Positions 45,069 through 56,668 of a stretch of 64,000 nucleotides of DNA are shown here, one piece after another. The notes beneath the pieces were generated by a model that worked only from the letters and a program-made list of their open reading frames with translations, did not search any database and was not told the DNA's origin. The position numbers and the translations under genes are program-made. The first letter of the stretch is position 1, and each line of letters opens with the position of its first letter. Origin of the DNA: Trema orientale (taxonomy: Eukaryota > Streptophyta > Magnoliopsida > Rosales > Cannabaceae); NCBI GenBank assembly GCA_002914845.1, contig JXTC01000085.1:432379-496378 (forward strand). The letters run 5' to 3'.

Positions 45069-46372
45069 TATAGTGTGATTATCTATGCGTTCGACCACCT
45101 CTATAAAATTACATGACTAGTGGCAGAAATATAATATGACTAGTTATCATAATTATACCGGTAGTTATATTAATATGACTGCCACTCGTATGTATATGAC
45201 ATGTCATAAATAAAATGACTATTAGTTACTTAATAATGACTAGTTTTAGATATATAATAGTCTTAAAAATGTCATTTGGACCAAGAAAACTCAGAGTCCC
45301 ATCTATTGGTGATTTGAACTAAAATGACTTCTTGAAGAATTTTAAAAAATGGCTTTTTTTAGTAGTGTAACAGTATTATGTGTCGATATTCACACAATTT
45401 GCATCCCTTAATTAGTCCTTAAAAAAATATAATTTTATGGTCACATATTATGTAATCCCGGCCATCACATAACACTACAACACTACTAGAAAAATAATTT
45501 TCTAAAATACTCAAAAAAAAGTAAATTTAGTCTAAATTATTATTATCCATGTCAAATTCCTAGTTGTTTTGAGATGCTCATTGCTAATGGTCTAACTTGG
45601 ATTCAGTCGAGGACGACACCAAAAGTGACGTACAACGTGAGCCCAAAATCATCCACGAATTAATGAACTTCAATCAAACTTGGGCGGGCATACTTGTGGC
45701 CCAGATTAATCAATATCCCTTAGCGATGAAATTGTGAGAAGAATAGAGAATAAACTCTCTCCAAGCTCCTCACAATGTTACGTTGTTCTAAGGTAATTAT
45801 ATGTACAGGTGTTGGCTTGAGCAGTTCATTTCGTTTTCTTATTAATAAGCTCCTATTTGAAACATATCTATAACGCCCTTGGAGTAGTAACGAGGGTAAT
45901 CAATGTCACCTCTTGTCTATGTCCCAGACCCATCGGTTTTCGACGGCGAACTCAATGATGAAGCTCTACATTAATATATGTAGCCAATATATCAAAGTTT
46001 AATTTCTTGAAAATCTTAATCCGAAAGCCACTCCACATTATTGACTATGACGTCAATAATGGCCCCTGGCATTCCGATACGCAACTCTTTCAATTATTTG
46101 TGTTTAATCATATTTAAGAAATTAATTTTTTTTAGTATAAAAAAATCAAGTGACTATTAACCACTACAAGGAAAGAGTTGCCGATGTGCTATGCTGGCAC
46201 TCCATAAAGCCATACAAGACACAATCAACGAACAAATTTCAAACGTATGTTTATATTTATTATTCAATTGTAATATACGCAATGTATTTATTTTTTTGAT
46301 TGGGATAATATTTTATTAATACACTAGTTGTAGTTTTTGTCTTTCACGTATTATTTTTGCCTAAAGCCTTAG
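45063..46372. other. Intergenic, upstream of the DUF7722 gene
   Basis: No gene recognised. Between 45080 and 45260 the motif ATGACTAGT and relatives recur irregularly. The last few hundred bases should hold the promoter. Confidence 0.4.
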
Positions 46373-46385
46373 CTATATATATGGG
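46373..46385 (+). promoter_or_regulatory. TATA box of the DUF7722 gene
   Basis: CTATATATATGGG lies 118-130 bp before the start codon at 46503, a normal distance allowing a leader of about 90-100 nt. Confidence 0.6.
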
Positions 46386-46502
46386 CTTAGTCCCTTGAGA
46401 GTTTGCTTCAAAACAAAGGCTCCTAAACTTTGGTCTTTCTCTAGTTCTAGATCCTTTTGACTCTCTTTTGGCCCCTTAAAGAGAGAAAAAAAGAGAGCAA
46501 AG

Positions 46503-46880
46503 ATGGCGGCCTTGAGGTGGGTTGTTCACTCAGCATGCCATGTTTTAGGGTACCCTAAGGACACTAACACTCCCTCTGACCACCAGATGGTGGCCAACGC
46601 CGTGGGGTACCCAACTAAAGAACATGCCAATGGAGATGTTGTGAAGAATAGCTTAAAGGTTCCTACTAACGCCGTGGGGCAGTCCTACACGGCGGAGATG
46701 TACCCTTCCGGGTTCCAAATGCCTCTTCATTACCCTCGTTACTCCAAGGCAGACTACGAGAAAATGGAGGAGTGGAAGCTTGACACTCTTCTCAAGCAAT
46801 ATGGTCTTAACTTTAGGGGTAACCTTGATGAGAAGAGGGAATATGCAAAAGGGGCATTCTTGTGGCCTGATCAGTACTAG
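46503..46880 (+). CDS. DUF7722 family protein (plant-specific, function unknown)
   Basis: A single-exon gene for 125 aa. The conserved C-terminal block (about 73-125) reads MPLHYPRYSKADYEKMEEWK, then LDTLLKQYGLNF, GNLDEKREYAKGAFLWPDQY, the pattern I associate with the plant DUF7722 family. The N-terminal half is less conserved. It contains a short internal duplication, VANAVGYPTKEHANGD against VPTNAVGQSYTAEM. There is no signal peptide or membrane segment, so a soluble protein is expected. Molecular function is not known to me. A TATA box and compact leader support expression. It stands alone with transposon-rich DNA on the left and the DUF761 gene 2 kb to the right. Confidence 0.88.
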   Translation: MAALRWVVHSACHVLGYPKDTNTPSDHQMVANAVGYPTKEHANGDVVKNSLKVPTNAVGQSYTAEMYPSGFQMPLHYPRYSKADYEKMEEWKLDTLLKQYGLNFRGNLDEKREYAKGAFLWPDQY

Positions 46881-48685
46881 GGGGCTATATCTCTTTGGGA
46901 TATGCTTTCAAATAAACTAATTGGCATGTACTCTTGTCTACTATCTTTCTCTGTTTCAGACCATTTGAAGGGTTTTTCTTGTATTAGCTAGCGAGCCTGT
47001 AATGTTTGCAAAAGTGACCTATGTAATACTTGGTGGTAGCTAGCTTTTCCACTTGTATGTTGTATGTGTACAAATGATATATGTAGTACTTTTGAACAAG
47101 GAGAGAGGCTCCCCCGAGAAGCTAGTTCGTAAGCGTAACAGAGAGTATGTCTAAATAATTGCACTGTTCTCAAGTTTTTCCTTTTTGCCTCATGGATTTC
47201 TGAATTAATGTTAGTGATTATTGATTAATATTTAATGGTACCAGGCATCTAATTGTGAGGTTCACTCAAAGTAGGTCATATAAGCGCATATTCGATATTT
47301 GGACCCTGCTTTTCGGTGTTCCGGTACTACAAATTTAACCTTTTTCGGGAGAAGTAAGAATCTTAAAAAGGACTTACATTACTACTATTATTTTGGGACC
47401 TAAAGGAATATCTTATTCAATCTCTTCTTATACTTTAATTTCAACTAATTATAAGTAATGAAATATGAGACAAATGCACTTGAACTAAACAAATGGACCG
47501 AGGAAGAATACTTACATTTTTTTTTTCAGTAGTAGTGTTTGGTGGTTTGTTGTCCTTTCTTGGATGTCTAGCTAGGTGCAATGTATTTTACTCCTTAGAC
47601 AGCTTAGGTTGTCATTTCTGGTCTTTTTTTTGAACCCTCTTTATTGCTTTTTTTTTGGTTATTTTTTTTAAATCAATAACTTTCATCATATTTAGTCTTA
47701 GAAGACAAATATTTGTGCTGTATATACATATAAACTGGAAATTGGAATCGCAACAATTCTAAGTTTTGTTAAACATTGACTAATTTCTTTTTTTTTTTTT
47801 TTTTTTTTCTTTTGTATAACTCATGATAGAGTAATACACCGAACCCTTTTTTGCGGGCTTGAACATTAAGCCATTGAACATAGTAATTACTTGTATTATA
47901 CTTCTCTTGAAAATATTTTCAAAGATAGACGTATCCATCATTTCGAAATTTTATTTTGTTTAATTAGGTTTCCTTCCTTACTCAACCGTGACTTGATTCT
48001 GTTTCTTTGCTTTATAAATACTTAGGTGAGGAAACTCTGGGTGGACAAGCGTCTTAATCTTAGGACAAATCAACAAAATTCATTATTATTAAAGACCAAT
48101 AATCAATATTATTTATTGATTTCTTATAAAAAAAAATTGATGAGTCAATGAGCTAAATATCCTTGAAGACATACAAGAGAAAAAATAAAAAACCTCACGC
48201 CTTTGAAAGAAAAGGAAAACAAAACAAAAAAAAATTCATCAAAAATAAATAACGCTTCTTCAATCTGAGTCACTAGTTTTGGTGGTGGTGGACCCTTAAA
48301 TAATTAATTAATGGGTCCAACCCAATAAATTCTACCATGCAAAGATTTAAAAAAAAAATTATTACGGGTACAAAAAAGACCAATTTTCTCCGTGTTATAA
48401 GGGTACATAAACAGTGTACAGTGGTCACAGCTAGAAACTTCAAAGAATCTCCTTTGAGAAAAAAAAAGGAAAATTGACAGCATATCTCCCATTCTTTGGT
48501 CTTTACGTTTTGATACTTTTAGAAGTGTCCCTTATAAAGGGTAATCACTAGGACTTGGGTTTCTCCCCATAATTAATGAATGGAAACTTCCAATCTTGCC
48601 CATTTCTTATACAATTATAAAGGTCAACTTGGTAAATTTGTTCAGTACCCCATGAAATGAAACTGAAGGACTTAGTGTAGGATTC
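46881..48685. other. Intergenic between the DUF7722 and DUF761 genes
   Basis: Begins with the 3' UTR of the DUF7722 gene. Has long T-runs near 47520 and 47790. No other gene is seen; minus ORFs at 46988-47173 and 48304-48492 have no features. Confidence 0.45.
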
Positions 48686-48697
48686 CTATAAATAGAG
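48686..48697 (+). promoter_or_regulatory. TATA box of the DUF761 gene
   Basis: CCTATAAATAGA, a near-ideal plant TATA box, 175-186 bp before the start codon at 48872. The A- and C-rich leader after it fits a transcription start near 48720. Confidence 0.75.
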
Positions 48698-48871
48698 AAG
48701 GAGACTTCATCTTCACTCAAAAAAGAAACCAATACAAAATATTTCACACAACAAAGCACACACCCTTCTAAGGCCGTCCTCTCCTACAATATTTCCAATC
48801 CCATTAAAGCTTCATCTTTGTTTGCTTTTCATATTCAAAGCTAGGAACACAAAAAAAGCAAGCATACAAAA

Positions 48872-49579
48872 ATGGATCAAATTCAAAACCAGAAGCTCCC
48901 ATCTGATCATGATGCAAAATTTAACAAGCACCATTTCTTGAGAAGGACTCTACAGGTGGTTCTCTCGGTCTCCATTTTGTCTTTGTTTATTTGTTATTCC
49001 CATGGCGTTTCTTTCTTTCCTCATTCCTTCAGTGTCTACTTCTCCACATGCCTCTTCTCGCTCTTCACTCACACCCTCGAAAGAAAGTACATGTTCCTTA
49101 TTTGCAATGGAATCCTTGCTTTTCTCGCAAAAACCTCTGTTTCTAGCAGCTATGACAGCTCGTATTCGGACGGAACGACAGTTCCGCCGTCCAAATTATC
49201 TGCTGATATTGCTTCAAAAGCAGCTCTTAATGAAGATCAAGTGGTGGATCAGTCTTCAGTTGGTGTCGATTTTATAGGCGATGAGGAAGAAGAACAACAA
49301 ACAACAGAAGATGAGGACGGTGTTGAAAAAGCAGACGAAGAACAAGGCAACAATTCTCAAGCTTTGAGTAGTACTACTAGTTCATCTGCTGATGATGAGA
49401 ATGGAAATGAGGAGGAAGGTCGAGAGATTAGTGGTTGCGGGGTTTCGAGCAATAAGCAAGAAGCCAATGATGAAGAGTTGATAAGTACGGATGAACTGAA
49501 CAAAAAGATTGAAGAGTTCATAAGGAAAATGAAAGAAGAAATCAGGATTGAAGCTCAACGGCAACTAATAGCCGTTTAA
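48872..49579 (+). CDS. DUF761 / DUF4408-type membrane protein
   Basis: A single-exon gene for 235 aa. The N-terminal third has two hydrophobic segments (about 29-50 and 53-65) followed by the block ERKYMFLICNGILAFLAKTS that is usual in DUF4408/DUF761 proteins. The middle (about 125-200) is acidic and Ser/Gln-rich, with runs such as DEEEEQQTTEDEDG, and is likely disordered. The C-terminal ELNKKIEEFIRKMKEEIRIEAQRQL is the DUF761 signature. Relatives form stress- or development-linked gene families in plants, but no biochemical function is settled. The start was chosen because it gives the full membrane part and sits behind a good TATA box. An alternative frame at 49002-49277 is a shadow. Confidence 0.87.
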   Translation: MDQIQNQKLPSDHDAKFNKHHFLRRTLQVVLSVSILSLFICYSHGVSFFPHSFSVYFSTCLFSLFTHTLERKYMFLICNGILAFLAKTSVSSSYDSSYSDGTTVPPSKLSADIASKAALNEDQVVDQSSVGVDFIGDEEEEQQTTEDEDGVEKADEEQGNNSQALSSTTSSSADDENGNEEEGREISGCGVSSNKQEANDEELISTDELNKKIEEFIRKMKEEIRIEAQRQLIAV

Positions 49580-50590
49580 GGGGTTTAACTTGTAGTGTAA
49601 ATGTAGTAGGACTATATAGTTTATTGGATGTACCGCAGTCTTCTTCTAGTCTATGGAAAAAAAAAAATGTAGTCTTCAACGTCTTGTCCTTTTCCACAAC
49701 TTCTTACATATTAGTCCTTTCTCTTTCAGTATATAAGCGTTTTTGGTTGTGCCCTTTCATGTGTAAGATTGGTTATCTACTGCTTCAAGTTTAATTAATT
49801 TATTCATGAAACTTAGACCAAATATATGATATGTCAATTCTCAAATTTTGGATACAACATCATAACAAGAAGTACTAGAATACAAGTTTATGATATGAAA
49901 CTTTTAATTAGCTCAAGAGATTAGGATATTAATTCCGGAAGAACTGATAGTTAATATGATTCTGATTCATGACCGGAGTTTTGTAGAAAACACTGGAAAG
50001 CACGATCCTATGTATAAAATATGGACAAGTTAGTAAGTATTAACAACTATGCACTCGGAGAATAAATAAATAAATAAGTGAAGACGCCAAATTAATATAT
50101 TAAAAAAAAGGTCGAGTTTGTTTAGTTCTCTAGTCTCTTGTCGTGTGATTCATGATGAAATATTGTTTAATAAATAGAGTCGTTGACCGTAGCGAGGTCA
50201 CAATTGGGTCCGTATTGCATACGTGTAACTTAGAGAATTACTACTGCCGAATTGCCGAATTGCCAGTTGCCACATTGCTCATATTGTTGCGTTGTTCGTC
50301 AATCGTCATTGAAAAATCTTTAGGCAAGTGAATAATAATGCACCACCCTTAGCCACGAGTTTGAATCTCACAGGCAACTCAAGTGACCAAGTTTTACAAA
50401 GGTCAAAGAAATATAAATCAAAATATAAAAAAAAGGGGCAAGATTAATCACGCTTTTTTGTTGTAAAATATTCGAGTGTGATAGCTAGCGGAGTCGCTAA
50501 AGTTTTATTAACACGACCTTTTACTGATCATTTTCAGCACTAAATTTACCTTTTTGTTTTTCTCACTTGTCTAATTAGATAAGAACAACG
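49580..50590. other. Intergenic, 3' of the DUF761 gene
   Basis: No gene recognised. Near 50230-50290 GAATTGCC/AATTGCCA-like words recur a few times. Confidence 0.4.
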
Positions 50591-50771
50591 TTAGGTATCC
50601 TAAAATTTATACCAAATTTTTAATACCAACACATGTTGTGTGAATTGATATAATTCGATTGATAAATATGATTAATTTATTTGTGGTAAGTTCTAATACA
50701 CTAACTGAATAATACCAACTCATATGCCATATGTGTTGGTATTAAAAATTTGGTAACAATCTTGATACAAG
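50591..50771. mobile_element. Palindromic MITE, about 180 bp
   Basis: A perfect 25-bp inverted repeat occupies 50610-50634 and 50731-50755 (it includes AATTTTTAATACCAACACAT). Weaker pairing continues outward (TTAGGTATC against the reverse of GATACAAG). The exact ends and duplication could not be fixed. Confidence 0.65.
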
Positions 50772-51035
50772 TAGTATTTTCCAATTAAATATACATATAT
50801 ATATATATTACCAATAGTATTCATTGTCAAGTAATTTTCACCTTCTTTTTTTTTTCTTTTTGATGTTGGCCGAGTGAATGATTTGTTTGAATCTCAAGGA
50901 CAAAAAAATTGCCAACTTAATACATTAATTGTGCTACCGAATGAAATACGTATGTATGTGACATTTACCTCCACAACGCAATAATGTGATTACTTAATTG
51001 ATTGACTAGCAGTAAGAACTAATAATAAATCTATT
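50772..51035. other. Intergenic, no feature
   Basis: AT-rich spacer with a short (TA) run near 50800. Confidence 0.4.
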
Positions 51036-51212
51036 AAGAATTTTCGGAACCAAATAGCTTCCTTAGCAGCTTCACAAGTAACTACATATTCAGCTTCCAT
51101 GGTGGAGTCAGTAATACAAGTTTACTTCACATTCCTCCAAATAATAGCTCCTCCGCCAAGAGTAAAGATGAAACCAGAATTTGACTTTTTGAAGTTAAAA
51201 TCACATTCTACC
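51036..51212 (-). pseudogene. Ty1/copia RNase H fragment
   Basis: The minus strand reads FKKSNSGFIFTLGGGAIIW, RNVK, stop, TCITDSTMEAEYVVTCEAA, KEAIWFRK. This is the copia RNase H block with its DSTMEAEY signature and one in-frame stop. No other part of the element is recognisable around it. Confidence 0.85.
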
Positions 51213-53578
51213 ACTAGACAATTCTAACAAATTGATTACCAAATTTTATATTCAACTACATATCAAAATTATCAACTGTAGATAGCAACTAGCTCTGCTA
51301 TCTCTATTTTTCCTTAGATATTCACTAAATAAAACAAGCTCTTTGTTTAGTAACTATCAATTAAACAACCAAGAATAAGCACTCTAAGTTTAATCTAATA
51401 GATGCATTAAGTTAAGAAAAATAGGTTGAACTAGGTAACAATCATATAAGCTTGAATTATTTAACCTAAGCTATGTTCTTCATCACCAATCAATCAATCA
51501 GTTATCATAATTGAATTAATTATAAACTTACTACTAACGATCAGAGTACCTAGACAATTAGGGATTTAAGTAACCTAGCTATAGAAATCTATTATGTGTT
51601 ATTAATTGGTCACCCAAACAATTTAAAATAAAAATCATGAACATGCGAGCATGGAAGAACATAAGCAATTTTTAATAAATAATTGATCTACAAAATCTGA
51701 AAAGATTAATTAAACATCACGTGTAGTTATAATGTGTAATTTAGTTGCTACCCAAACAATTCAAAATAGTGCACTAAAAATTTACACTAACACTAACTCA
51801 TGTGACAGCTTTTCAGCTACACAAATGACTAATAGTTTAAATAATATATAATTTCTCTTTGATATAGCATGTGGTTTCATAATAATTTGCCATATTATAA
51901 CAAGCCTTCACAAAAGGGAGCTTATAGTACTTTTTAGTTTCAAAAGGCCAGAGTTTCGCGGTGTATAGGATAACTCCACCAGACACGAGGAAATAGACTT
52001 TTATCAATTGATTAAAACTATTTTATATAATCACATAAATAGCATCAATTGGGTCCATCGAAATCGGTAAAAGAGAAACAAAGATTCCTGCTCTATGCTG
52101 ATTTTTTTTTTTTCTTTTTTTCAGAGAAGTTATGGACTCACTTCAGCCTACGTTGATTGAGAGTACTTCTCTAACAAGAATCTACTCTTTTAACCTTTTA
52201 GTTCCTTATCCTTGTAGCGAAACAACCTTGAATTAATGCTTCTACCACAGTCTAGACATGCAGTGAGGTATGGTGCGACTCGTCACTAGACATGCAAATA
52301 TGAATCATACATGTCTACCTGACCCGATCGAGCACCCAAGTAATGGACCTGATTATCTCAATAATCTAAGCGACACCAAAAAGCATTTAGGGAAAAATAA
52401 AGGTTCAAGGGTCCCCACATTCATTTCACAATAAGACGACGATAACTATACCTTTCATGGCCAATTCTGTCATTTTCTATTTTATACAGTCGAGAAACCG
52501 ACCACTCCATCCGGTTCTTACACCCATGTGGCTACAATTACGCAGCTTTCACTTTCATACCTATCATATTATATATTTTACATGTTCAAATATCATGGAC
52601 AGGGCCCCACAATTTCTCCTGTAGAGGGGCCCTCCATATCAGTATCCACTAAAATGCCAAATTATTACTAGCAATAACAAACCGAATATGGAGGGAGAGA
52701 AGAGATCTAGAAGGACCCCATACTTGTTAGGAGCACTGCAATTTGGCGAAAACCCTGTTCAGTACGTCTCCAAGTGAGGACAAAGAATGTGAATGCCAAA
52801 TACATTTGTCAATATTTATAGTTCACCGGCACTGTTTCAAACATTGAAAAATAACGCAGGGTCCTGACCGTGTGGAGATAAGTACAACTTTTATGAGCCC
52901 CACGTGTCATCCAGACGAGGCATGTGAATGTGGGTCCAAGTCATTTCAAAGTAAGTATAGCCTCAAAAAACCATCAAAGGTAGCTAGCTACCTGAATAAA
53001 GCTGCATTCAATTGTAGATGTTGAGCCATACGGATGGCATAGTTGAATGTGAAAATGAGAATGAGTGGCATCAGCAAGTGCCTGAGACAAGGAGGAGTTC
53101 TGACATAAATGCCTGAATTCTGGCTATGAGAAAGATGAATAGATATAGTAGGGACGATACAATTTCTGCCAAGAAAAAAGGTTCATACACGTTTCTGCAA
53201 TAAAACGCTTGAAGGATAAAAATAAAATAATAATAATAATAATAGTATGAAATACAGATAATCATTACCTAAACTACATCACATAATCTAACAATCAAGA
53301 AGCCTCAAGAAAAGGAAGTTATTCCCTGGTCAACTTCTAAACTTATAGGAACATAATCTTAGTCCGAAACATTTAACTGTCCTCATAAGCAGAGAAGCAT
53401 TTTCTAGAATATAAAAAGAAATTATAAGGAACTCAAATGGGATCAGATTCTATTTCAATATATGTGAGATGGATCTTCTTGGGACTTGGCTATTCGCATG
53501 CTCTAGGTTTTTTGTTTGTTATGTTAAAAAAAAAAAAAAAAGAAGAAGAAGAAAAACATGTGTGCATCACAGGCATTA
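51213..53578. other. Intergenic, no gene seen
   Basis: AT-rich and unremarkable. A GGGCCCCAC...GAGGGGCCC palindrome sits near 52602-52633. 52600-53100 is less AT-rich than its surroundings but gives no convincing reading frame. ORF 53071-53265 is a poly-Tyr reading of a TAA repeat and is not accepted. Confidence 0.35.
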
Positions 53579-53587
53579 ATAGAGATA

Positions 53588-53878
53588 GGGGCTTATAGAA
53601 TTATGACCAAATTTTAGGCCTAATTTCAGTAAATGTCCCTTTGTCAAAAGTTATAGCAAAATGTCCGGTATATATGCATACATACCAAGTGTAAAATTTT
53701 ATATACCAAGTATAAAAAATTATATACTCAGTGCATTTCAAAACAGTAACTAAAATTAGTAGATATGTGTATCTACCAAATGTAAAAATATATCTACTTA
53801 GACATTTAGCTATAAAATTTTAAAAGTGGACATCTACTTAATCAAATTTAAAATTTTGGTCATCCACCTAAATTTCTC
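53588..53878. mobile_element. 291-bp MITE, copy 2, 9-bp target-site duplication
   Basis: Full-length relative of 13112-13402 in the same orientation and of the same length. It starts GGGGCTTATAGAATTATGAC and is flanked by a perfect 9-bp repeat ATAGAGATA (53579-53587 and 53879-53887). Confidence 0.88.
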
Positions 53879-53887
53879 ATAGAGATA

Positions 53888-54810
53888 TGGACATAGAGCC
53901 CATATGTAAATTTATAAGTTGCTGCTAAAGTATTGCAAATTTACCATATCACTGGTTAATAATAAACGAGTTATTGTTAAAAAAAAAAAAAGAAAACACC
54001 TCAGGTTTTTTAATTTTAGCAGAAAAAAATCTTAAATTTTTCGTTATATTAAATAAAATATTGAATTTTTAATTTTAGTTTTGGATTGATTATATGAAAT
54101 AAAACTTCGAGATTTTGAAATCCAATTAAATTAAACATAAAACAAATATTTAATCAACGAATATATAACATGATTAAGAAATGACTTTATTTTTCAGTGT
54201 TCTATGCTCATGAACTATTTTTTTTAAATTTATTTTAACTAAAAAAGTCAATATTTTCAATATAGAATAACATAGTTTTCACCTAATTGGGATATTTGTC
54301 AATGTAAATAGTCTCGCATAGTCGCGCATGACAGTATATACTAAGAAAAAATATATTATTTGACTTATTTCTCAAGCTAATTTGATTCAATTATATTATT
54401 CAAAAGCTTTATTTGATATAATTAAAAATCAAGGTTTTTTTTTTGGTTAAAATTAATCAAAGAAATTTTTTTTTATATAATCGAAAACCGAAGGTTTTTT
54501 TTGGCTAAATTTAAAAGACTCAAGGTTTTTTTCGATCATAACCCAATAATAAACTTTTAAATACTCCCCAGGTGCGATATTATGTTAAGCCAGTAGGACT
54601 TTTTTTTTTTTTTTTTTTGGATTTTGGAAACTTGTACCTATTTTTTAAAAAAATATTACCAAATTTACGACCTTTCAAAAATAATGGAAATTCCGTATAA
54701 CTTTTTTAGGATATTTTTCTAAATACTTTGGGAGTTAAAAAATGCGGTGCTATTTTAGTAAATAAGCCATCTTTTTTTGTTTTAAAAAAAAAAAAAGGAA
54801 ACCAATTTAG
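53888..54810. other. Intergenic, low complexity
   Basis: Long A- and T-runs. Motifs like AAGGTTTTTTTT recur near 54430-54530. No gene. Confidence 0.4.
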
Positions 54811-54815
54811 ATTCC

Positions 54816-55106
54816 TATTAGCGGAATATCCTGTACTTAAGTAGATCATAGGAAACCACAAAAGTTTCCTAGAAACTAATTTGGTTTCCTTTAGCGGAAT
54901 GTTCTGTACGTAAGTAAATCATAGGAAACCACGAACATTTCGTGGAAACTATGAAGGTTACTTAGAAATTTTTGTGGTTTTCTTTAGCAGAATGCCCTGT
55001 AACTAAGTAAATCACATGAAACTATTTGCTGGAAACCATTGTAGTTTCTATTTTACAGAATGCCCTGCAGCTAAGTAAATCATAAAAAATCACGAAAGTT
55101 TCCTAG
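54816..55106. repeat. Diverged tandem repeat, four units of 70-92 bp
   Basis: Units start near 54817, 54890, 54982 and 55052 with a TTTAGCGGAATGCCCTGTA-type block, followed by AAGTAAATCATAGGAAACC and a GTTTCCTAGAAACTA-like part. Units differ by substitutions and short indels, so the array is old. Confidence 0.8.
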
Positions 55107-55310
55107 AGAATATGAAAAAAAAAAGGAGTAATTAGATTCAACACAAAAAAAAAGTTTAAAAAAATGAATTTTCAAAAAATAAATAAATAAATAAAGGTAG
55201 AGGATATAACGGGAATATGAAAAAAAAAGAAGAGTAATTAGGTTCAACAAAAAAAAAATATTGGTCTTAAAAAATAAATTTGAAAAAAAAATAATAAAGA
55301 AAAGATGGAC
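55107..55310. repeat. Tandem duplication of about 105 bp
   Basis: GAATATGAAAAAAAA and GAGTAATTAG[A/G]TTCAACA recur at about 55107 and 55213, each followed by an A-rich tail and then GGTAGAGGATAT or GATGGACGGTTT. Confidence 0.7.
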
Positions 55311-55570
55311 GGTTTAACATGGAATAGTGGATGAAGGGATTTGAGCCTAGTTCTAGATTATGGATGTATTTTAGTCCAGCCACTAGACTAGTTTTTGGTT
55401 TTGTAGACTAGTTTTTGGTTTCGTTTAATTAATGTGACTTTGCATTTGATAAAAGTGTTAGGCCTTAGACCGTATAAAAGACAAATTTTTTTCTTGGGTC
55501 GTATGAAAAAATTTCATATGATTGGGTTTCTATCACTTTTACATATGAAAAACTAAAAGAATTACAAGAA

Positions 55571-55883
55571 TACGGAACTCAAACTTTTTTCAAATTTTTA
55601 TACGGTTTTATTAGAAAAATATCACTTTTCAAAAAATATTTAGAAAAATACTATTTTTTAAATAGTTACTGATTACGGGTTTCTGGAAATTTGTTACTGG
55701 TTACTAGTTACCAATTATATATCAATTATAAATATCTTTGATTACTAGTTACCAGTTTCCAGAAACTGGTTACCATAAACTAGTTACTATTTTAAAAAAT
55801 GATATTTTTCTAAATAATTTTTAAAAAATAATATTTATTTAATAAAAACCGTACCGCACCTTAAAAAAACTTAAACCACCGTA
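55571..55883. mobile_element. Long-inverted-repeat MITE-like element
   Basis: The outer ends carry TACGG in inverse orientation, and TACGGTTTTATT at 55601 pairs with AATAAAAACCGTA ending at 55853. The arms continue through TTTAGAAAAATA-like blocks and AGTTACTATTTT to a centre rich in GGTTACTAGTTACC motifs. Arm pairing is imperfect but spans about 100 bp. No clear duplication is visible. Confidence 0.6.
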
Positions 55884-56668
55884 GTTTTCAAATTTTTTTC
55901 TAAATTACTGTATAATATCTAATTTCCTCAAAATGATTCTCTTATATCGGCCAGTTCTAGTTTTTTTCATGAATTTTATAAAGTTTGTACTCCATGTCAT
56001 TTTCCCTTTTTCTTTTTTTTGGCTGGATCAAAATAAAACGTCCAGAGATCAGTAAGACTCTCGTACAAAAGCCCGATCCTTTGTAATTGTCAAGGATATA
56101 CCCGTCTCGAAAGCAAACAGTTCATTGTGCAGTCCTCCACTGCAGAATAAATTAGATCAACGCTTTGACATCCACTGCAATAATATAATTCCAACTTCTT
56201 TCTTTTTCCTAATACATATGATGAATATCCAACAAAATTGTACCACATAAGACGAGACTATACTTGATTAAAATAGCCAATCAGTCATGAGAACATCTTT
56301 ACAAAGTTGCCCAAAAATTAAGGCACAAGAGTGATTAAGCTGAAACCATGCTTTACTGTTGAAAACATTGTATACTAATAATCTTAACCAAGTTATCTTT
56401 TTTTTTATTTTTCCCCCTCATCCGCATTTGATGCAGCCTGATGTGATTATTCATGCACGAAGTCATGACTCATAAATTCTCTGGGCAACTGATACAATCA
56501 GCACTTTGACTTCGCCTCATCGTTAGCCCTCCTAAAGATGCTAAGCTTTTCTGCTTAAACTTTCAAGATAAGAACGTAACATAATGTCTTGTCTTCCTTC
56601 ATCACCTTCTTTAAGCAGTGGCTGCATTTGCTGCCACGCTTAGCACCAAGCCACCAACAACTTCAAAA
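55884..56668. other. 3' flank of the FRS11-like gene
   Basis: Contains the gene's 3' UTR near 56.5-56.67 kb. No other feature. Confidence 0.4.

Noticed and set aside
53071-53265. 64-codon ORF with a poly-Tyr run
   Set aside because: Arises from a TAA/ATA microsatellite read on the minus strand; low complexity.
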